Of a stretch of DNA of 64,000 nucleotides, positions 11,496 through 23,017 are shown piece by piece. Origin of the DNA: Siphonodentalium dalli (lineage: Eukaryota > Mollusca > Scaphopoda > Gadilida > Siphonodentaliidae). The stretch spans positions 254,709,582-254,773,581 of the forward strand of contig CP136061.1 in NCBI GenBank assembly GCA_032622095.1, given 5' to 3'. A program made the position numbers and the translations under genes. Every line of letters starts with the position of its first letter. Within the stretch, counting starts at the first letter, position 1. The notes under the pieces are model-generated. The model was given only the letters and a program-made list of their open reading frames with translations. It did no database searches and was not told where the DNA came from.

Positions 11496-12846
11496 ACAAC
11501 CTACTGACTTAATGATGTACATTTTAAATACATGTATTAATTAATACTCTATTTTGTCCCACATTGTTCTCATATAATTGACTTGCCCTAGGGTATCAAT
11601 CTCTACCAGAGCGCACCATTCATACTTCCTTTCTGACTCTGTAACCGGCTAGGTATAGACTACTAGTATGCCGTTTCTATATTTAGCACAGGATTTTCCA
11701 AACAAAATGGCGAAAACCGATCGCCCCAGAGTCAAATTTCATATGTGCTTTGAGAACAATTCCCGCACTAAAAACTTAATGACAGAATGGAGGAGGATCA
11801 GGGCGGTAGTTTTGTTCATGATTTTCGCAAGCAACTCATCAAAATTGTACAAATTAGAACTCTTGTGTTTGACTTGCCATGCGTGTTGGCCTGACAATGT
11901 CGTCCATGTGCGTTTAGACTTTTGTGTTGATAAAATAATCTGAGAACCAAATCACACCATTTCAAAATATAGTTCTTTGGTTCTGGTGGGACTTTCCAAA
12001 CTTAGGTACGAAACCACACAAATTTTGTTCAGTATTTTGTGTGCTTAATAAGGGCAGCGTTTTGCTCTGCTCGCTTAGTATATATTTTAATATCGCGGAA
12101 ATCCACCTAATGTGGGTGAAATGTTTCAAATGTCGCCGGTAGCAGCGGTCTTACCAAGTCATCAAGGGAGGTAAACCCTGCATGGAGTTTGCTAGGGTAT
12201 GGTAAACTCATACACAATAAGTAACTCTAAGATTTATTTATTTATTTGATACTATTTGGAATAAATTGATGGAAAAACTCTATATCAAAGGATATTATCT
12301 TCTTTTGGGTGGCACTTGTTGTTCAAATATTATTATTATACACTAAAACCACTGTGTGGACCCACACATGGCGGCACATGTTTATAATCTAAGACTTGGG
12401 ACATACATGTATGTTCCAGCATGGAGTATTATATAATAAATAGGACCACCCTAGTCACTGCCTGAATTAGAAGTCATGAAGAGTGGGCGCGAAACAAAAG
12501 GGGAGCAAACTTAATAAAAGCCCTTGGGCTTGTTGTTTAATCCCCTTTCCAATCATACGATTATATATATTATTCTGTCTTACTGTAAAATATTTGTCAA
12601 TTGTTTAAACATGTTATTTTTTTATTGGAATAAAATATGTTTACATCAATTAGAAGTCTTCTAACAGTGAGGGGGAGTGATAAATGAACACTGTATGTAG
12701 CCTGAATTTAGGTATACACTTTATGTTATATGATCATAGCTGTTGAAAATTACATTAAACCCCAATTAACTAACTTTGCTCTAAAAGCTAAATAAAGAAA
12801 ACTTTTTTTCTAAAACATGGGACTGGATGTGAACCCTACATACATC
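11496..12846. other. Low-repeat stretch
   Basis: One of the few >1-kb stretches without recognised repeats in the first 28 kb. It contains the weak candidate exon at 11707. A second ATG stretch (12120-12169) ends at GGGAG|GTAAAC but has the wrong phase for exon A. Confidence 0.35.
11707..11805 (+). CDS. Weak candidate first coding exon (unassigned)
   Basis: An ATG in good context (ACAAAATGG) opens MAKTDRPRVKFHMCFENN... and stays open for 33 codons to a possible donor GCG|GTAGTT at 11806; the frame continues open to about 11940. The stretch is not one of the repeats recognised here. It ends in phase 0, so it cannot splice directly to exon A (which needs one base carried over). No protein family is recognised. 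It may be chance. Confidence 0.15.
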
Positions 12847-13090
12847 TTAACCCTTTGAGTGCCAGGTCGATTTTTGTATCAACCCATTTACCCTGTGCCA
12901 ATGCATTCTCTTATATATGCGAGTCGACCATAGGTCGCCTCGCATATATAAGAGAATGCATTGGCCTAACAATTTTTTTTTTTTTTTTTTTTTTTTTTAC
13001 AATTTTAATAATTTATTCTTATATTCTTTAACAGAGTTATTTTGTAGGTTTAGGGCCGATGAGATCGGCCCCTGGCACTCAAAGGGTTAA
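12847..13090 (+). mobile_element. NestPal-2 MITE copy b
   Basis: TTAA at both ends, the same termini as copy a, an intact palindrome and a long T tract. Confidence 0.85.
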
Positions 13091-13149
13091 TACATGTGAC
13101 CTACATTGAATATTATAGGCCCAAAGGAATGCTGCAGTTCTTTGTTTGC

Positions 13150-13300
13150 TAAAAATATATATTCCCCGCATTATTTTTTCGACTTTATAAGGTTCCCTGT
13201 CAAAACTTCAAAAAGTTCCCAGGTTTTGTACTGGTGGAATATGATCTCTACAGGTGTTAGTTAGCCAGAGTAGGGATATATAGCATGATCTATAGTTCCA
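13150..13300. repeat. DR-B dispersed repeat, partial
   Basis: Contains ATTCCCCGCATTATTTTTTC, AAAGTTCCCAGGTTTTGTAC and GGTGGAATATGATCTCTACA motifs. Confidence 0.7.
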
Positions 13301-13429
13301 ACCATATTAATTTTGCGCACATGAATCTAAATAAAATACATGTAAAACTGTTTTTCTAATATTCAAGACTAAAGTGGATAGTAGGCCGTGACCTGCATTG
13401 AATATTATATAGGCCCTGAGGAATACATG

Positions 13430-13830
13430 TTAACCCTTTACCCAACAAACCGGCCAAAACCGGCCAAATAAAGCTTCAACAGCCTAAAATATATTGGGTC
13501 TGTCTCAATAAAACCATACACATATGGATATCATTGGAACCGGCTCCTTGACCACATTGTGATAGTTACAGTTATGCCCTGTGCCAATGCATTCTCTTAT
13601 ATATGCGAGTCGATCATAGGTCGCCTCGCATATATAAGAGAATGCATTGGCCTAAAAAAAAATCTTTTTTTAACACTTTTTACCATTTTTTCTTACATTC
13701 TTTAACAATTTTATAATTTTTAATGTGTTAAGCCAATGCATTCTCTTATATATGCGAGGCGACCTATGGTCGACTCGCATATATAAGAGAATGCATTGGC
13801 ACAGGGCTGTTCTGTTGGGTAAAGGGTTAA
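13430..13830 (+). mobile_element. NestPal-1 MITE copy 4
   Basis: Full-length copy with TTAA at both ends. The first palindrome has one substitution in its centre (GAGTCGATC); the second is intact. Confidence 0.85.
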
Positions 13831-13991
13831 TAATAAGGCCGTGACCTGCATTGAACATTGTAGGCCTTAAGGAATACATGTACATGTTAATAATAAGGCC
13901 GTGACTAGTCCAAGTCTGCCTCGTACCGTATGTAAACCAGCTAAGATATTGGGATAGCAAGATGCTAGTAACTAGCATCTAGCTATACCAT

Positions 13992-14584
13992 AACAGTAAT
14001 GCCCTAAATAATCGACCCCTAAACCACAGCAGAATTATGGGTAACTTTTCAGGATTTAGTCGGAAATATGGCTTGTTGCCATTCATTGGAAAGCTCTCAC
14101 TGAGAGCTTTCCAATGAATGGCAACAAGCCATATTTCCGATTAAATCCTGAAAAGTTACCCATAATTCTTCTGTAGTTAACCCTTTACCCAACAGAACGG
14201 CCCTGTGCCAATGCATTCTCTTATATATGCGAGTCGACCATAGGTCGCCTCGCATATATAAGAGAATGCATTGGCTTAACACATATTAAAAATTATAGAA
14301 ATGTAGAAAAAAATTATAAAATTTTTAAAGATTTTTTTTTTTAGGCCAATGCATTCTCTTATATATGCGAGGCGACCTATGGTCGACTCGCATATATAAG
14401 AGAATGCATTGGCACAGGGCATAACTGTAACCATCACAATGTAGTCAATGAACCGGTTCCAATGATATCCATATTTGTATGGTGTTATTGAGACAGACCG
14501 AAGATATTTTAGGCTGTTGAAGCTTTATTTGGGCGTTTTGTTGGGTAAAGGGTTAAGGAGTTGATTATTTAGGGCATTACTGTA
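13992..14584. mobile_element. HP-TA hairpin element interrupted by NestPal-1 copy 5
   Basis: Arms of about 105 bp form a near-perfect inverted repeat around CTCTCACTGAGAG. Outer ends are CAGTAATGCCCTAAATAATCG / GGGCATTACTG with TA next to them, as in Tc1/mariner-type MITEs. Removing the 380-bp insert restores a ~213-bp element. Confidence 0.85.
14177..14556 (-). mobile_element. NestPal-1 MITE copy 5, nested in an HP-TA hairpin
   Basis: Inserted at TTAA within CTGTAGTTAA / TTAAGGAGTTGATT of an HP-TA element (13992-14584). Solo HP-TA copies show the empty site, which directly demonstrates a TTAA duplication. Confidence 0.9.
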
Positions 14585-14656
14585 TTCTAGCTGGTTTACC
14601 TACAAGGTACGAGGAGACTTGGACTAGGCCGTGACCTGCATTGAACATTATAGGCC

Positions 14657-14893
14657 TTAACCCTTTACCCAACAAACCGGCCAAAACTGGCCAAATAAAG
14701 CTTCAACAGCCTAAAATATCTTCGGTCTGTCTCAATAGAACCATACAAATATGGATATCATTGGAACCGGCTCCTTGACCACATTGTGATAGTTACAGTT
14801 ATGCCCTGTGCCAATGCATTCTCTTATATATGCGAGTCGACCATAGGTCGCCTCGCATATATAAGAGAATGCATTGGCCTAAAAAAAATCTTG
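14657..14893 (+). mobile_element. NestPal-1 MITE copy 6, right half missing
   Basis: Left TTAA end, long arm and first palindrome are present; the element stops after the AAAAAAAATCTT loop start. The flanking GACCTGCATTGAACATTATAG motif occurs on both sides (about 14632 and 14898), suggesting loss of the right half by recombination within a local flank repeat. Confidence 0.75.
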
Positions 14894-15260
14894 CATTGAC
14901 CTGCATTGAACATTATAGGCCTTAAAGAATGCTTTACTTCTTTGTTTGCTTTATAAGATGAAGTCCTGTTCTGGATTCCCCACCGTTTCCTGTCTCACCA
15001 GTGTGAAACATGCAGGCCTCCACCACCCCTGACCTTTGTAACATTACGTGGGAGGCAAATTGGAGCATATAGTTTGCCCTTGATCTATATAGAGTAAGCG
15101 CACTGTGTAGCCGTGGTAGAAGGTGGCTGTCTGATCACTAACAGGGTGTCTGTGCCCTAGAAAAGTGTCATCTACATAAAGACTTATGGCTTATGAAAGT
15201 ATTTAGTTCATTTTATGTCAATCTGGTGGCTTTCAGCTCCACAGTCAATAACTCTGTGTG

Positions 15261-16400
15261 CATTCCAGCGCCAAGTTTAACCATTCAATGCAACCATACC
15301 CAGCAAGATCACCGTTTATCTTGTATCTGGGTCTACTAGTATGTGCACCATCTATAACTCTGTTTGCATTCCAGCTCAAAGTTTAACCATGCAATGCAAC
15401 CATACCCAGTTAGATCACCGTTTCCTTTGCATCTGGGTCTATGTACACCATATATAACTCTTTGTGCATTCCAGCTGCAAGTTTAACTATTCAATGCAAC
15501 CATACCCAGTTAGATCACCGTTTCCTTTGCATCTGGGTCTATGTACACCATATATAACTCTTTGTGCATTCCAACTACAAGTTTAACCATTTAATGCAAC
15601 CGTACCCAGTAAGATCACCGTTTATCTTGGTCTATGTGCACCATCTATAACTCTTTGTGCATTCCAGCTGCAAGTTTAACTATTCAATGTAATCATACCC
15701 AGTAAGATCACCGTTTATCTTGTATCTGGGTCTATGGGCACCATCTATAACTCTTTCCAGCTGCAAGTTTAACCATTTAATGCAACCATACCAGTAAGAT
15801 TATGGTTTCTTTGTATCTGGGTCTATGTGCATCATCTATAGCTCTTTGTGCATTCCAGCTCCAAGTTTAACCATTTAACCCTTTACCCAACAGAAGGGCC
15901 CTGTGCCAATGCATTCTCTTATATATGCGAGTCGACCATAGGTCGCCTCGCATATATAAGAGAATGCATTGGCTTAACACATTAAAAATTATAAAATTGT
16001 TAAAGAATGTAAGAAAAAATGGTAAAAAGTGTTGGGCCTTAGCATTCTCTTATATATGCGAGGCGACCTATGGTCGACTCACATATATAAGAGAATGCAT
16101 TGGCACAGGGCATAACTGTAACTATCACAATGTGGTCAAGGAGCCGGTTCCAATGATATCCATATTTGTATGGTTCTATTGAGACAGACCGAAGATATTT
16201 TAGGCTGTTGAAGCTTTATTTGACCGGTTTTGGCCGGTTTGTTGGGTAAAGGGTTAATGCAACCGTACCCAGTAAGATCACTGTTTATCTTGGTCTATGT
16301 GCACCATCTATAACTATGTGCATTCCAGCTCCAAGTTTAACCATTCAATGCAACCATACCCAGTAAGATTATGGTTTCTTTGTATCTGGGTCTTTGTATG
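15261..16400 (+). repeat. ~100-bp tandem array, split by NestPal-1 copy 7
   Basis: CATTCCAGCTGCAAGTTTAA recurs at about 15261, 15367, 15467, 15567, 15660, 15757 and 15851, and again after the insertion at about 16320. Each unit also holds ACCCAGTAAGATCACCGTTT and a CTGGGTCTATG motif. Confidence 0.88.
15875..16257 (-). mobile_element. NestPal-1 MITE copy 7 inside a ~100-bp tandem array
   Basis: Inserted at TTAA of ACCATTTAATGCAACC, a sequence present uninterrupted in other units of the surrounding array. Both palindromes are present; the second has a few substitutions at its start (GGCCTTAGCATTC). Confidence 0.88.
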
Positions 16401-16482
16401 CCACCTATATTACCAACTCTTTGTATCTAAAAGAATTTGCAGGTTTAGGTTTCTTCATGTACTAGTAAAACATACAGGGCAC

Positions 16483-16735
16483 CAAGCCTTGAAATAGGGT
16501 GTCTGTCATTTGCAGAATGAGGTCCCCAGAGGGTGAATTTAGTGATGCTACCCCGCATAGCGGGCTAGCATCACCAAATTCACCCTCTGGTAACCTCATT
16601 CTGCTGAGGTGTAAGCAGAATGAGGTCCCCAGATGGTGAATTTGGTGATGCTAGCCCGCATAGCAGGGTAGCATCACTAAATTCACCTCTGGGGACCTCA
16701 TTCTGCAAATGACAGACACCCTATTTCAAGGCTTG
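16483..16735. mobile_element. FB8 foldback MITE with 8-bp target duplication
   Basis: Termini CAAGCCTTGAAATAGGGTG / CACCCTATTTCAAGGCTTG flank two internal foldbacks (GAGGTCCCCAGAGGGTGAAT type). A perfect duplication CAGGGCAC lies at 16475-16482 and 16736-16743. An 8-bp duplication is typical of the hAT superfamily. Confidence 0.88.
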
Positions 16736-16984
16736 CAGGGCACATTTTGCTAACTTAAGTATAATGCATATTATTCTACAACAGTGATTTATGTTTTAAT
16801 TTTCTTACAATCATGGGATGATATAACTATTCAGTGCTAGGGTACCCAGCATCATCAGGGGTTTTCTTTATCATTAGTTTTATGAAAACCATCTCATCAC
16901 TTAATCTTTATGTTTCTAAAGGAATCTTCATGTAACTTAAAATACATGTACACAGGACACATATTGATACCTCAAGTATAAATT

Positions 16985-17355
16985 ATTTTTCTAGAATTAT
17001 TCCGCCCATAATATTCCCTAATTAATCAATGTCATTTTGAGCACAAGTGGAACTAAAATCATCTACACTTCTCCCTGTCAGTCCCTGATGTTGTAGATAG
17101 AAGTAACTTCTCTCTCATATACCAGTATACATATATCCCTACAGTATATTTAAACTGTATTTTCTGATTATGATGTTGACCTCACTCATTATAATAATTT
17201 TATAAATTGGCTATTGTATTGTATAATACTTATTAGATCATAGAATGGTGATGTATAAATTGAACTTTGGGCCATTATGACTTAATTCTCCCTAATAACA
17301 TGTCCACTTCTCCCTAATTATCAGATAGTGAGAAGTGACCTCTGGGTTGGTCCCT
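16985..17355. repeat. Dispersed repeat with AGTCACTTCTCCCT motifs, second copy
   Basis: Shares CACTTCTCCCTAATTATCAG and related motifs with 4255-4560 in the opposite orientation. Confidence 0.6.
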
Positions 17356-17656
17356 GAAGTTTGATTATACACTGAGTTTCACAATGAAAATGCTTGTTTC
17401 TATTTTCTCTATATATTCCCAATTTTATGTCTCTATATGATGCAAATTTTCTCAAATGGAAAGGGACATAGCCATATGGGCGCCAAAATTTTTAGGGCGG
17501 GATGAGACTTTTTGCCAGATTTTTTTTTACATTATCCTGGTTGTAACACAGTTTTTGTAGAATATACGAGTATCTTGAATAAACACAGAAATATAACAAA
17601 ATAGATTCAAATTAAATTGAATTAATTCGGCAGTAATGACAAAAAAGTAATTTGCC

Positions 17657-17994
17657 ATAATTTCCCCCAAAATACCATTAAATTTTACTGAAAATATCTT
17701 CAATTTGCCAAAAAACTGTTGCAAGGGAAGAAGCCCTCCTGCAAACTCCCCTGGGCCATATGGCTATGGAATGGGACCCTTCCTAAAATGGGTAAAAATG
17801 TCCTCAAAAAAATTAATTTTCCACAATTTCCCTCTGAAATACCATTCAAATTTACTGAAAATAACTTCAATTTGCCAGAAAATTGTCCAAATATTTAGCT
17901 TTCAAAATGTTGCAGGGGAAGCAGCCCTCTTCCAAACTCCCCTGGGCCATATGGTTATGGAAAGGTACCTTTCCAAAAATGGGTAAAAATGTCC
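17657..17994 (+). repeat. Two-unit tandem duplication (~165 bp)
   Basis: AACTCCCCTGGGCCATATGG recurs at about 17734 and 17936, along with ACTTCAATTTGCCA and ATGGGTAAAAATGTCC. Confidence 0.8.
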
Positions 17995-18227
17995 CAGAAA
18001 TCCTTGCGAGAGTAGAAGTAGACAGAAACCTGCACTAGATAGTGAAGAATTCCAGAGATTAGTAGATATGCAGACATTGCATTTGCTTCAGACGTTCCCA
18101 TGGTCAGAAATTTCTTTGAGAAAAACGGCATTGGATACAAGTGTGTGTTCACACAGTAATTTGCATGAGAATCTCAGCATTTCAGGATGGCCTGTTGTTC
18201 ATTCATGATTTACAGGGCTATACCACC

Positions 18228-18594
18228 AAGACTGCAAATAGTGTGTCTGTCATATGCAGAATGAGGTCCACAGAGGGTGAATTTAGTTTTTAGTATCTAT
18301 TGTCTTAAATTAACATTTTTTTTAGTTACTTTTTCCCTTCTGGGAAGTTTCTATATCCCCTAATTTGCAGAAGATAAAATGCATAATCGAGGTGACTAAT
18401 GGGTGAGCATCACCAACGTCAACTGGGGAAATTCAATCTGATCTTAAGTCTCCCATAGCAGTTGAGGCCTCAGCAGAATGAGGTCCCCAGAGGGTGAATT
18501 TGGTAATGCTAGCCTGCCCTGTGGGATAGTGTCACTTAATTCACCCTCTGGGTAACTCATTCTGCTAATGACAGACACACTATTTGCAGGCTTG
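18228..18594. mobile_element. FB8 long-form element, left foldback shortened
   Basis: CAAGACTGCAAATAGTGTGTC opens and CACACTATTTGCAGGCTTG closes; the left foldback is cut after GAATTTAG. Confidence 0.78.
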
Positions 18595-19051
18595 GCTACC
18601 AGAAGATGCACCGAGGGGCCCCGCCATTGTAAAACCTCATTGTCTCCCCCACATACCTTCCCTAATCACTCTGTATACCCTGATTGGCTATATAGCTCCT
18701 CTTATGAGCTCTTATGAGCATCGTTCCCCAACTGACCAGGATTCTTGGCGGGTTTGGGTATTTGTTTGAATTTTATTGTTAATATTGCCTACAGGTCATT
18801 ATTTTAAGGATTAAGTTCAAGCATTAACAATTGTTTTATGTTGGAATCCGATGAAGGGAAGTCGTGATTACTCGGAGTAAACAAATATGCATAAAACGAC
18901 AGTGCCCTCGCTCCCTCCCACATTGTAGGAAGTCTGCGCTTCCTTTCAAAGGTCAAGGTCATTTGTCTGAAATGTGCAACATTCATTAGCCATTCTTTGT
19001 GATTGATTGAGGTGTAGTCTCTATGCTTTCATGTGATAAAGTATTATACAG

Positions 19052-19268
19052 TACAGTAATGCCCTAAGTAATCGACTCCTTAACCACAGCAGAATTATGG
19101 GTAACTTTTCAGGATTTAGTCGGAAATATGGCTTGTTGTCATTCATCGGAAAGCTCTCGGCGAGAGCTTTCCAATGAATGGCAACAAGTCATATTTCCGA
19201 CTAAATCCTGAAAAGTTACCCATTATTCTGCTGTGGTTAAGGGGTCGATTATTTAGGGCATTACTGTA
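19052..19268. mobile_element. HP-TA hairpin element, complete
   Basis: An uninterrupted ~217-bp inverted repeat between flanking TA dinucleotides; centre CTCTCGGCGAGAG. It shows the empty CTGTGGTTAAGGGGTCG site used by NestPal-1 elsewhere. Confidence 0.85.
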
Positions 19269-19332
19269 CCATCCATATGTAATGCAGTGTCATGCAAATA
19301 ATTGATAAATAGGGGGAGTAATGATCAGTTAG

Positions 19333-19503
19333 ATCATGCCATGAATCTCTACTCTGTCTAACGCCCGTGTAATACATGTATTTCACCAGTAGAAAACCTG
19401 GGAACTTTTTGAAGTTTTGACAGGAAACCTGATATTAGGCTTATAAAGTCGAAAAATAATGCGGGGAATATATTTCTTAGTTGTTATCTGTTCCTTAATA
19501 ATG
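19333..19503. repeat. DR-B dispersed repeat, interrupted by an HP-TA element
   Basis: ATCATGCCATGAATCTCTAC ... TGCGGGGAATATATTTCTTA, then an HP-TA insertion at 19504. Confidence 0.7.
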
Positions 19504-19705
19504 TACAGTAATGCCCTAAATAATCGACCCCTAAACCACAGGAGAATTATGGGTAATTTTTCGGGATTTAGTCGGAAATATGGCTTGTTGCCATTCATCG
19601 AAAAGCTCCGAAGAATGGCAACAAGCCATATTTCCGACTAAATCCTGAAAAGTTACCCATAATTCTGCTGTGGTTAAGGATTCGATTACTTTGGGCAGTG
19701 CTGTA
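19504..19705. mobile_element. HP-TA hairpin element, near complete
   Basis: Both arms and flanking TA are present; the centre is shortened to AAAGCTCCGAAGAATGG. Confidence 0.82.
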
Positions 19706-19708
19706 TTT

Positions 19709-19915
19709 CACTGTATGTGAAGGTCCCAACTAGAAATTTCACAATTTAAATGAATTTGTGCAGCTTAATTTGTGAGCGATTTGCTATGCGTCGCTTACAA
19801 GTATGGATTTTTTCATGGGTTATTATTATAATTCAATGTTGTTGTTTTTTTGCGATATCTGATCACAAGTCACAGAAAAGCATGCAATTTTGAGTTGGGA
19901 CCTTCACATACAGTG
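19709..19915. mobile_element. MITE with 23-bp inverted termini
   Basis: CACTGTATGTGAAGGTCCCA at the left matches the reverse complement of the right end. The interior (GAGCGATTTGCTATGCGTCG) resembles the DR-B repeat interior near 41605 and 20270. Confidence 0.8.
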
Positions 19916-19973
19916 AAGTGCATTATTAAGGTGCAGATAATAACTAAAAAATACAGTAATAACTAAGAAATAT

Positions 19974-20060
19974 AGTAATGCCATATTTCCGACTAAATCC
20001 TGAAAAGTTATCCATAATTCTGCTGTGGTTAAGGAGTCGATTACTTAGGGCATTACTGTA
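19974..20060. mobile_element. HP-TA hairpin element, mostly right arm
   Basis: AGTAATGCC joins directly to ATATTTCCGACTAAATCC, then the right arm continues to ATTACTGTA. The hairpin centre has been deleted. Confidence 0.78.
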
Positions 20061-20549
20061 TATTCCCTGCACTATTTTTTCAACTTTAAAAGGTTCACCA
20101 TGCAGTACAAAACATGGAAACCGGTTTATATTCTGACCCCTTCTGACAGGGAACTTTATAACATTGAATAGACAAGGCATGGAATATATTTCTTTGTTGA
20201 TACTTGTTCCTCAATAATCTACTCCATGTTAGGGGTGGTCCCAGCTCGAGATCGCATGCTTTTCCTTGATTTTTGTGAGCCGATATCACAATAAACATTG
20301 AATTATTTACCGGGGGGAATTCCATAATTGTAAATGACGCAAAGCAAAACTGCTCACAAAGTCACGTAAATTGTGCAATTTCGAGTTGGGACTTTCACCC
20401 ACTGTGAAGTATATTATTAAGAAACTGGTAAAAACTAAGAAATATATTCCACATAATATTGTTTTGGCCTTCCTTTGGTTCCCTGTAAAAACTTCAAAAA
20501 GTTCCCAGGTTTTGTACTGGTGGAATGTGATCTCTACGGGTGTTAGCCA
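20061..20549. repeat. DR-B dispersed repeat, two opposed parts
   Basis: GAGCCGATATCACAATAAACA in the centre, with AATATATTTC and AACTTCAAAAAGTTCCCAGG motifs on both sides in opposite orientation, so the unit is itself a foldback. An FB8 element is inserted at its right end. Confidence 0.7.
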
Positions 20550-20557
20550 GAGTAGAG

Positions 20558-20708
20558 CAAGCCTTGAAATAGGGTGTCTGTCATTTGCAGAATGAGGTCC
20601 CCAGAGGGTGAATTTAGTGATGCTATCCCGCATAGCAGGCTAGCATCACTAAATTTACCCTCTGGGGACCTCATTCTGCAAATGACAGACACCCTATTTC
20701 AAGCCTTG
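20558..20708. mobile_element. FB8 foldback MITE, short form, with 8-bp target duplication
   Basis: A single foldback with a perfect duplication GAGTAGAG (20550-20557 and 20709-20716). It is inserted into a DR-B repeat whose intact form (AGCCAGAGTAGAGATTCATG) is seen near 41860. Confidence 0.88.
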
Positions 20709-21026
20709 GAGTAGAGATTCATGTCATGATCTGAGATGTCCTAACCTAGTAACCTCGGTTTGCAGTGAGTATCTGGTGATTTATTTAACCTAAGAAGTCT
20801 CCCATGTGCAGCTGGGTCCCCGATTGCAATCATTATCTCAGATGATGTGCTTTAGACTTCAGTTTATAACGACCCCTGCTGAGCCTACAGTCAACTATAC
20901 CAACAAACTACATGATTCTTATTAATCTTCAGAGGATTTCGTTATTAAACTCTTTGAACAAGCCATGTATCTTAATTGCCACCTTCTCCCCCAATCTGTG
21001 CACTTGTTGACGCTGCTGTGCGAAAG

Positions 21027-21468
21027 CAGCAAATAGTATGTCTGTCATTTGCAGAATGAGGTCCCCAGAGTGTGAATTTAATGATGCTATCCTGCACAGC
21101 GGGCTAGCATCACTTGATTCCCCCTCTGGGGACCTCATTCTGCTTTGGCCTCATTTTCTGGGAAGTATCTATAGTCTCAAATTCACATTGTTTTTAGTTA
21201 TTTTTTCCCTTCTAGGAAATTTCTATATCCCCTATTAATTTGCAAAAGATAAATTGCATAATTGAGCTGACTAATGGTTGAACATCACCAACTTCAACTG
21301 GGGAACGTCAATCTGATTCTAGGTCTCCCATAGCAGTTGAGGTCAAAGCAGAGATGAGGTTCCCAGAGGGTGAATTTAGTGCCACCAGTCCACTGTGTGG
21401 ATAGTGTCACTAAATTCACCCTCTGGGGACCTTATTCTGCAAATGACAGACACACTATTTGCAGGCGT
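21027..21468. mobile_element. FB8 long-form element
   Basis: Terminal foldbacks and the full middle are present. A CTGTGCGAA motif lies on both outer sides (about 21016 and 21475) and may be the remains of an imperfect target duplication. Confidence 0.78.
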
Positions 21469-21865
21469 GGCACTACTGTGCGAAGGCGGAGTATGGGCTC
21501 GTGGAACCTGGTGGAACCTGGTGGAACCTGCAATAAAAGACATCCAATCAGTGTCATTCAAGCTTGTCGTGGAGACTGCTGCTATTTTTAGACATCTGGG
21601 AATTTTCGTTTCTTTGATAATTGCGTGGGTGGTTTGGCTACAGTTTGACATGTGTTATGTCACATCAGCAGAAAAAAAAAACTTTATCTTTTGGCTTTTG
21701 CTTAACATGTGCCAGTGATAGGTTCATGTTACTCAAAGGCTAACATTAAAAATCAGTGTTTTCCCAGGTTTTCCTTGAATTTGACAAAGCTCGCACTCAA
21801 AGCCTGGAAACTGGTAAATCGACTCAGCCACTACAGCCATTTGAAGAATTCATAATTCGTAATTA

Positions 21866-22249
21866 AAGGTACTCAATCTCATCAAATTACAACAACAACA
21901 ACATTTCTTCAAAATAATCTTTTGTTATCAGAATCGATTAATTACAACAATATAATGCTAACCGCTGTCAACTATGGTATAAAATATCCCAAAACATGTG
22001 ATTTATCAACATGCTGTTGAATGAAATATGGCCGTATTATCACAAAATTTACCTCTTGATTTTAGTGTTATCTATCTTCATCTGCAATTTTGTCCGAGAC
22101 AGTTGATTTGAATACTCTTTACTGGGCCACAAATCGATATCTGATCGCTCTGAGCTTTGCTGGATGGGTTCCTCGACTCGAATCAAAAAAATTTAACCCC
22201 GAAGCCAAAGAAATAGTAATTTGGGAGTGTCATTTTGGTTTATGCATCT
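21866..22249 (+). repeat. DR-A dispersed repeat copy 1
   Basis: Starts AAAGGTACTCAATC and contains ACAACAACAACATTTCTTC, GAATCGATTAATTACAAC and GATGGGTTCCTCGACTCG motifs. Other copies are at 24945, 26195 and 42785. Confidence 0.75.
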
Positions 22250-22512
22250 TTAACCCTTTGAGTGCCAGGTCGATTTTTGTATCGACCCATATACCCTGTG
22301 CCAATGCATTCTCTTATATATGCGAGTCGACCATAGGTCGCCTCGCATATATAAGAGAATGCATTGGCCTAACATTTTTTTTATTTTTTTTTACAATTTT
22401 TTTACAATTTTTTACAATTTTAATAATTTATATATTTATCTTATATTCTTTAACAGACTTATTTTGTAGGTTTAGGGCCGATGAGATCGGCCCCTGGCAC
22501 TCAAAGGGTTAA
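22250..22512 (+). mobile_element. NestPal-2 MITE copy c
   Basis: TTAA at both ends, intact palindrome. It is inserted at the TGCATCTTTAA end of a DR-A dispersed repeat. Confidence 0.85.
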
Positions 22513-22627
22513 ACTATTACTGTCAAAATAATCAGATTATGCATCTTTAATGATGCATTCTTCAAATGGGTGTAGTGACTTGAGTCTTAAAAAGTCAGTT
22601 TGAAGTAATGAAATAAGCATTTGATTA

Positions 22628-23017
22628 ATAACCCTTTACCCAACAGAAGGGCCCTGTGCCAATGCATTCCCTTATATATGCGAGTCGACCATAGGTCGCC
22701 TCGCATATATAAGAGAATGCATTGGCTTAACACATTAAAAATTATAAAATTGTTAAAGAATGTAAGAAAAAATGGTAAAAAGTGTTAAAAAAAGATTTTT
22801 ATTAGGCCAATGCATTCTCTTATATATGCGAGGCGACCTATGGTCGACTCGCATATATAAGAGAATGCATTGGCACAGGGCATAACTGTAACCATCACAA
22901 TGTGGTCAAGGAGCCGGTTCCAATGATATCCATATTTGTATGGTTCTATTGAGACAGACCCAAGATAGTTTAGGCTGTTGAAGCTTTATTTGGCCGGTTT
23001 GTTGGGTAAAGGGTTAA
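22628..23017 (-). mobile_element. NestPal-1 MITE copy 8
   Basis: Right flank TTAA; left flank mutated to ATAA. Both palindromes are complete apart from one substitution (ATTCCCTTATA) in the first. It lies 116 bp after a NestPal-2 copy. Confidence 0.82.

Noticed and set aside
12120-12169. ATG stretch ending at a GTAAAC donor as an upstream exon of the zinc-finger gene
   Set aside because: It ends with 2 nt of a codon, but exon A needs a 1-nt carry-over. Joining them would destroy the finger frame.
14097-14282. Recurrent frames reading QCILLYMRGDLWSTRIYKRM or NAFSYICESTIGRLAYIREC in many places
   Set aside because: They are translations of the NestPal palindrome and its surroundings. They occur on both strands wherever the hairpin lies, with no conserved start or length.
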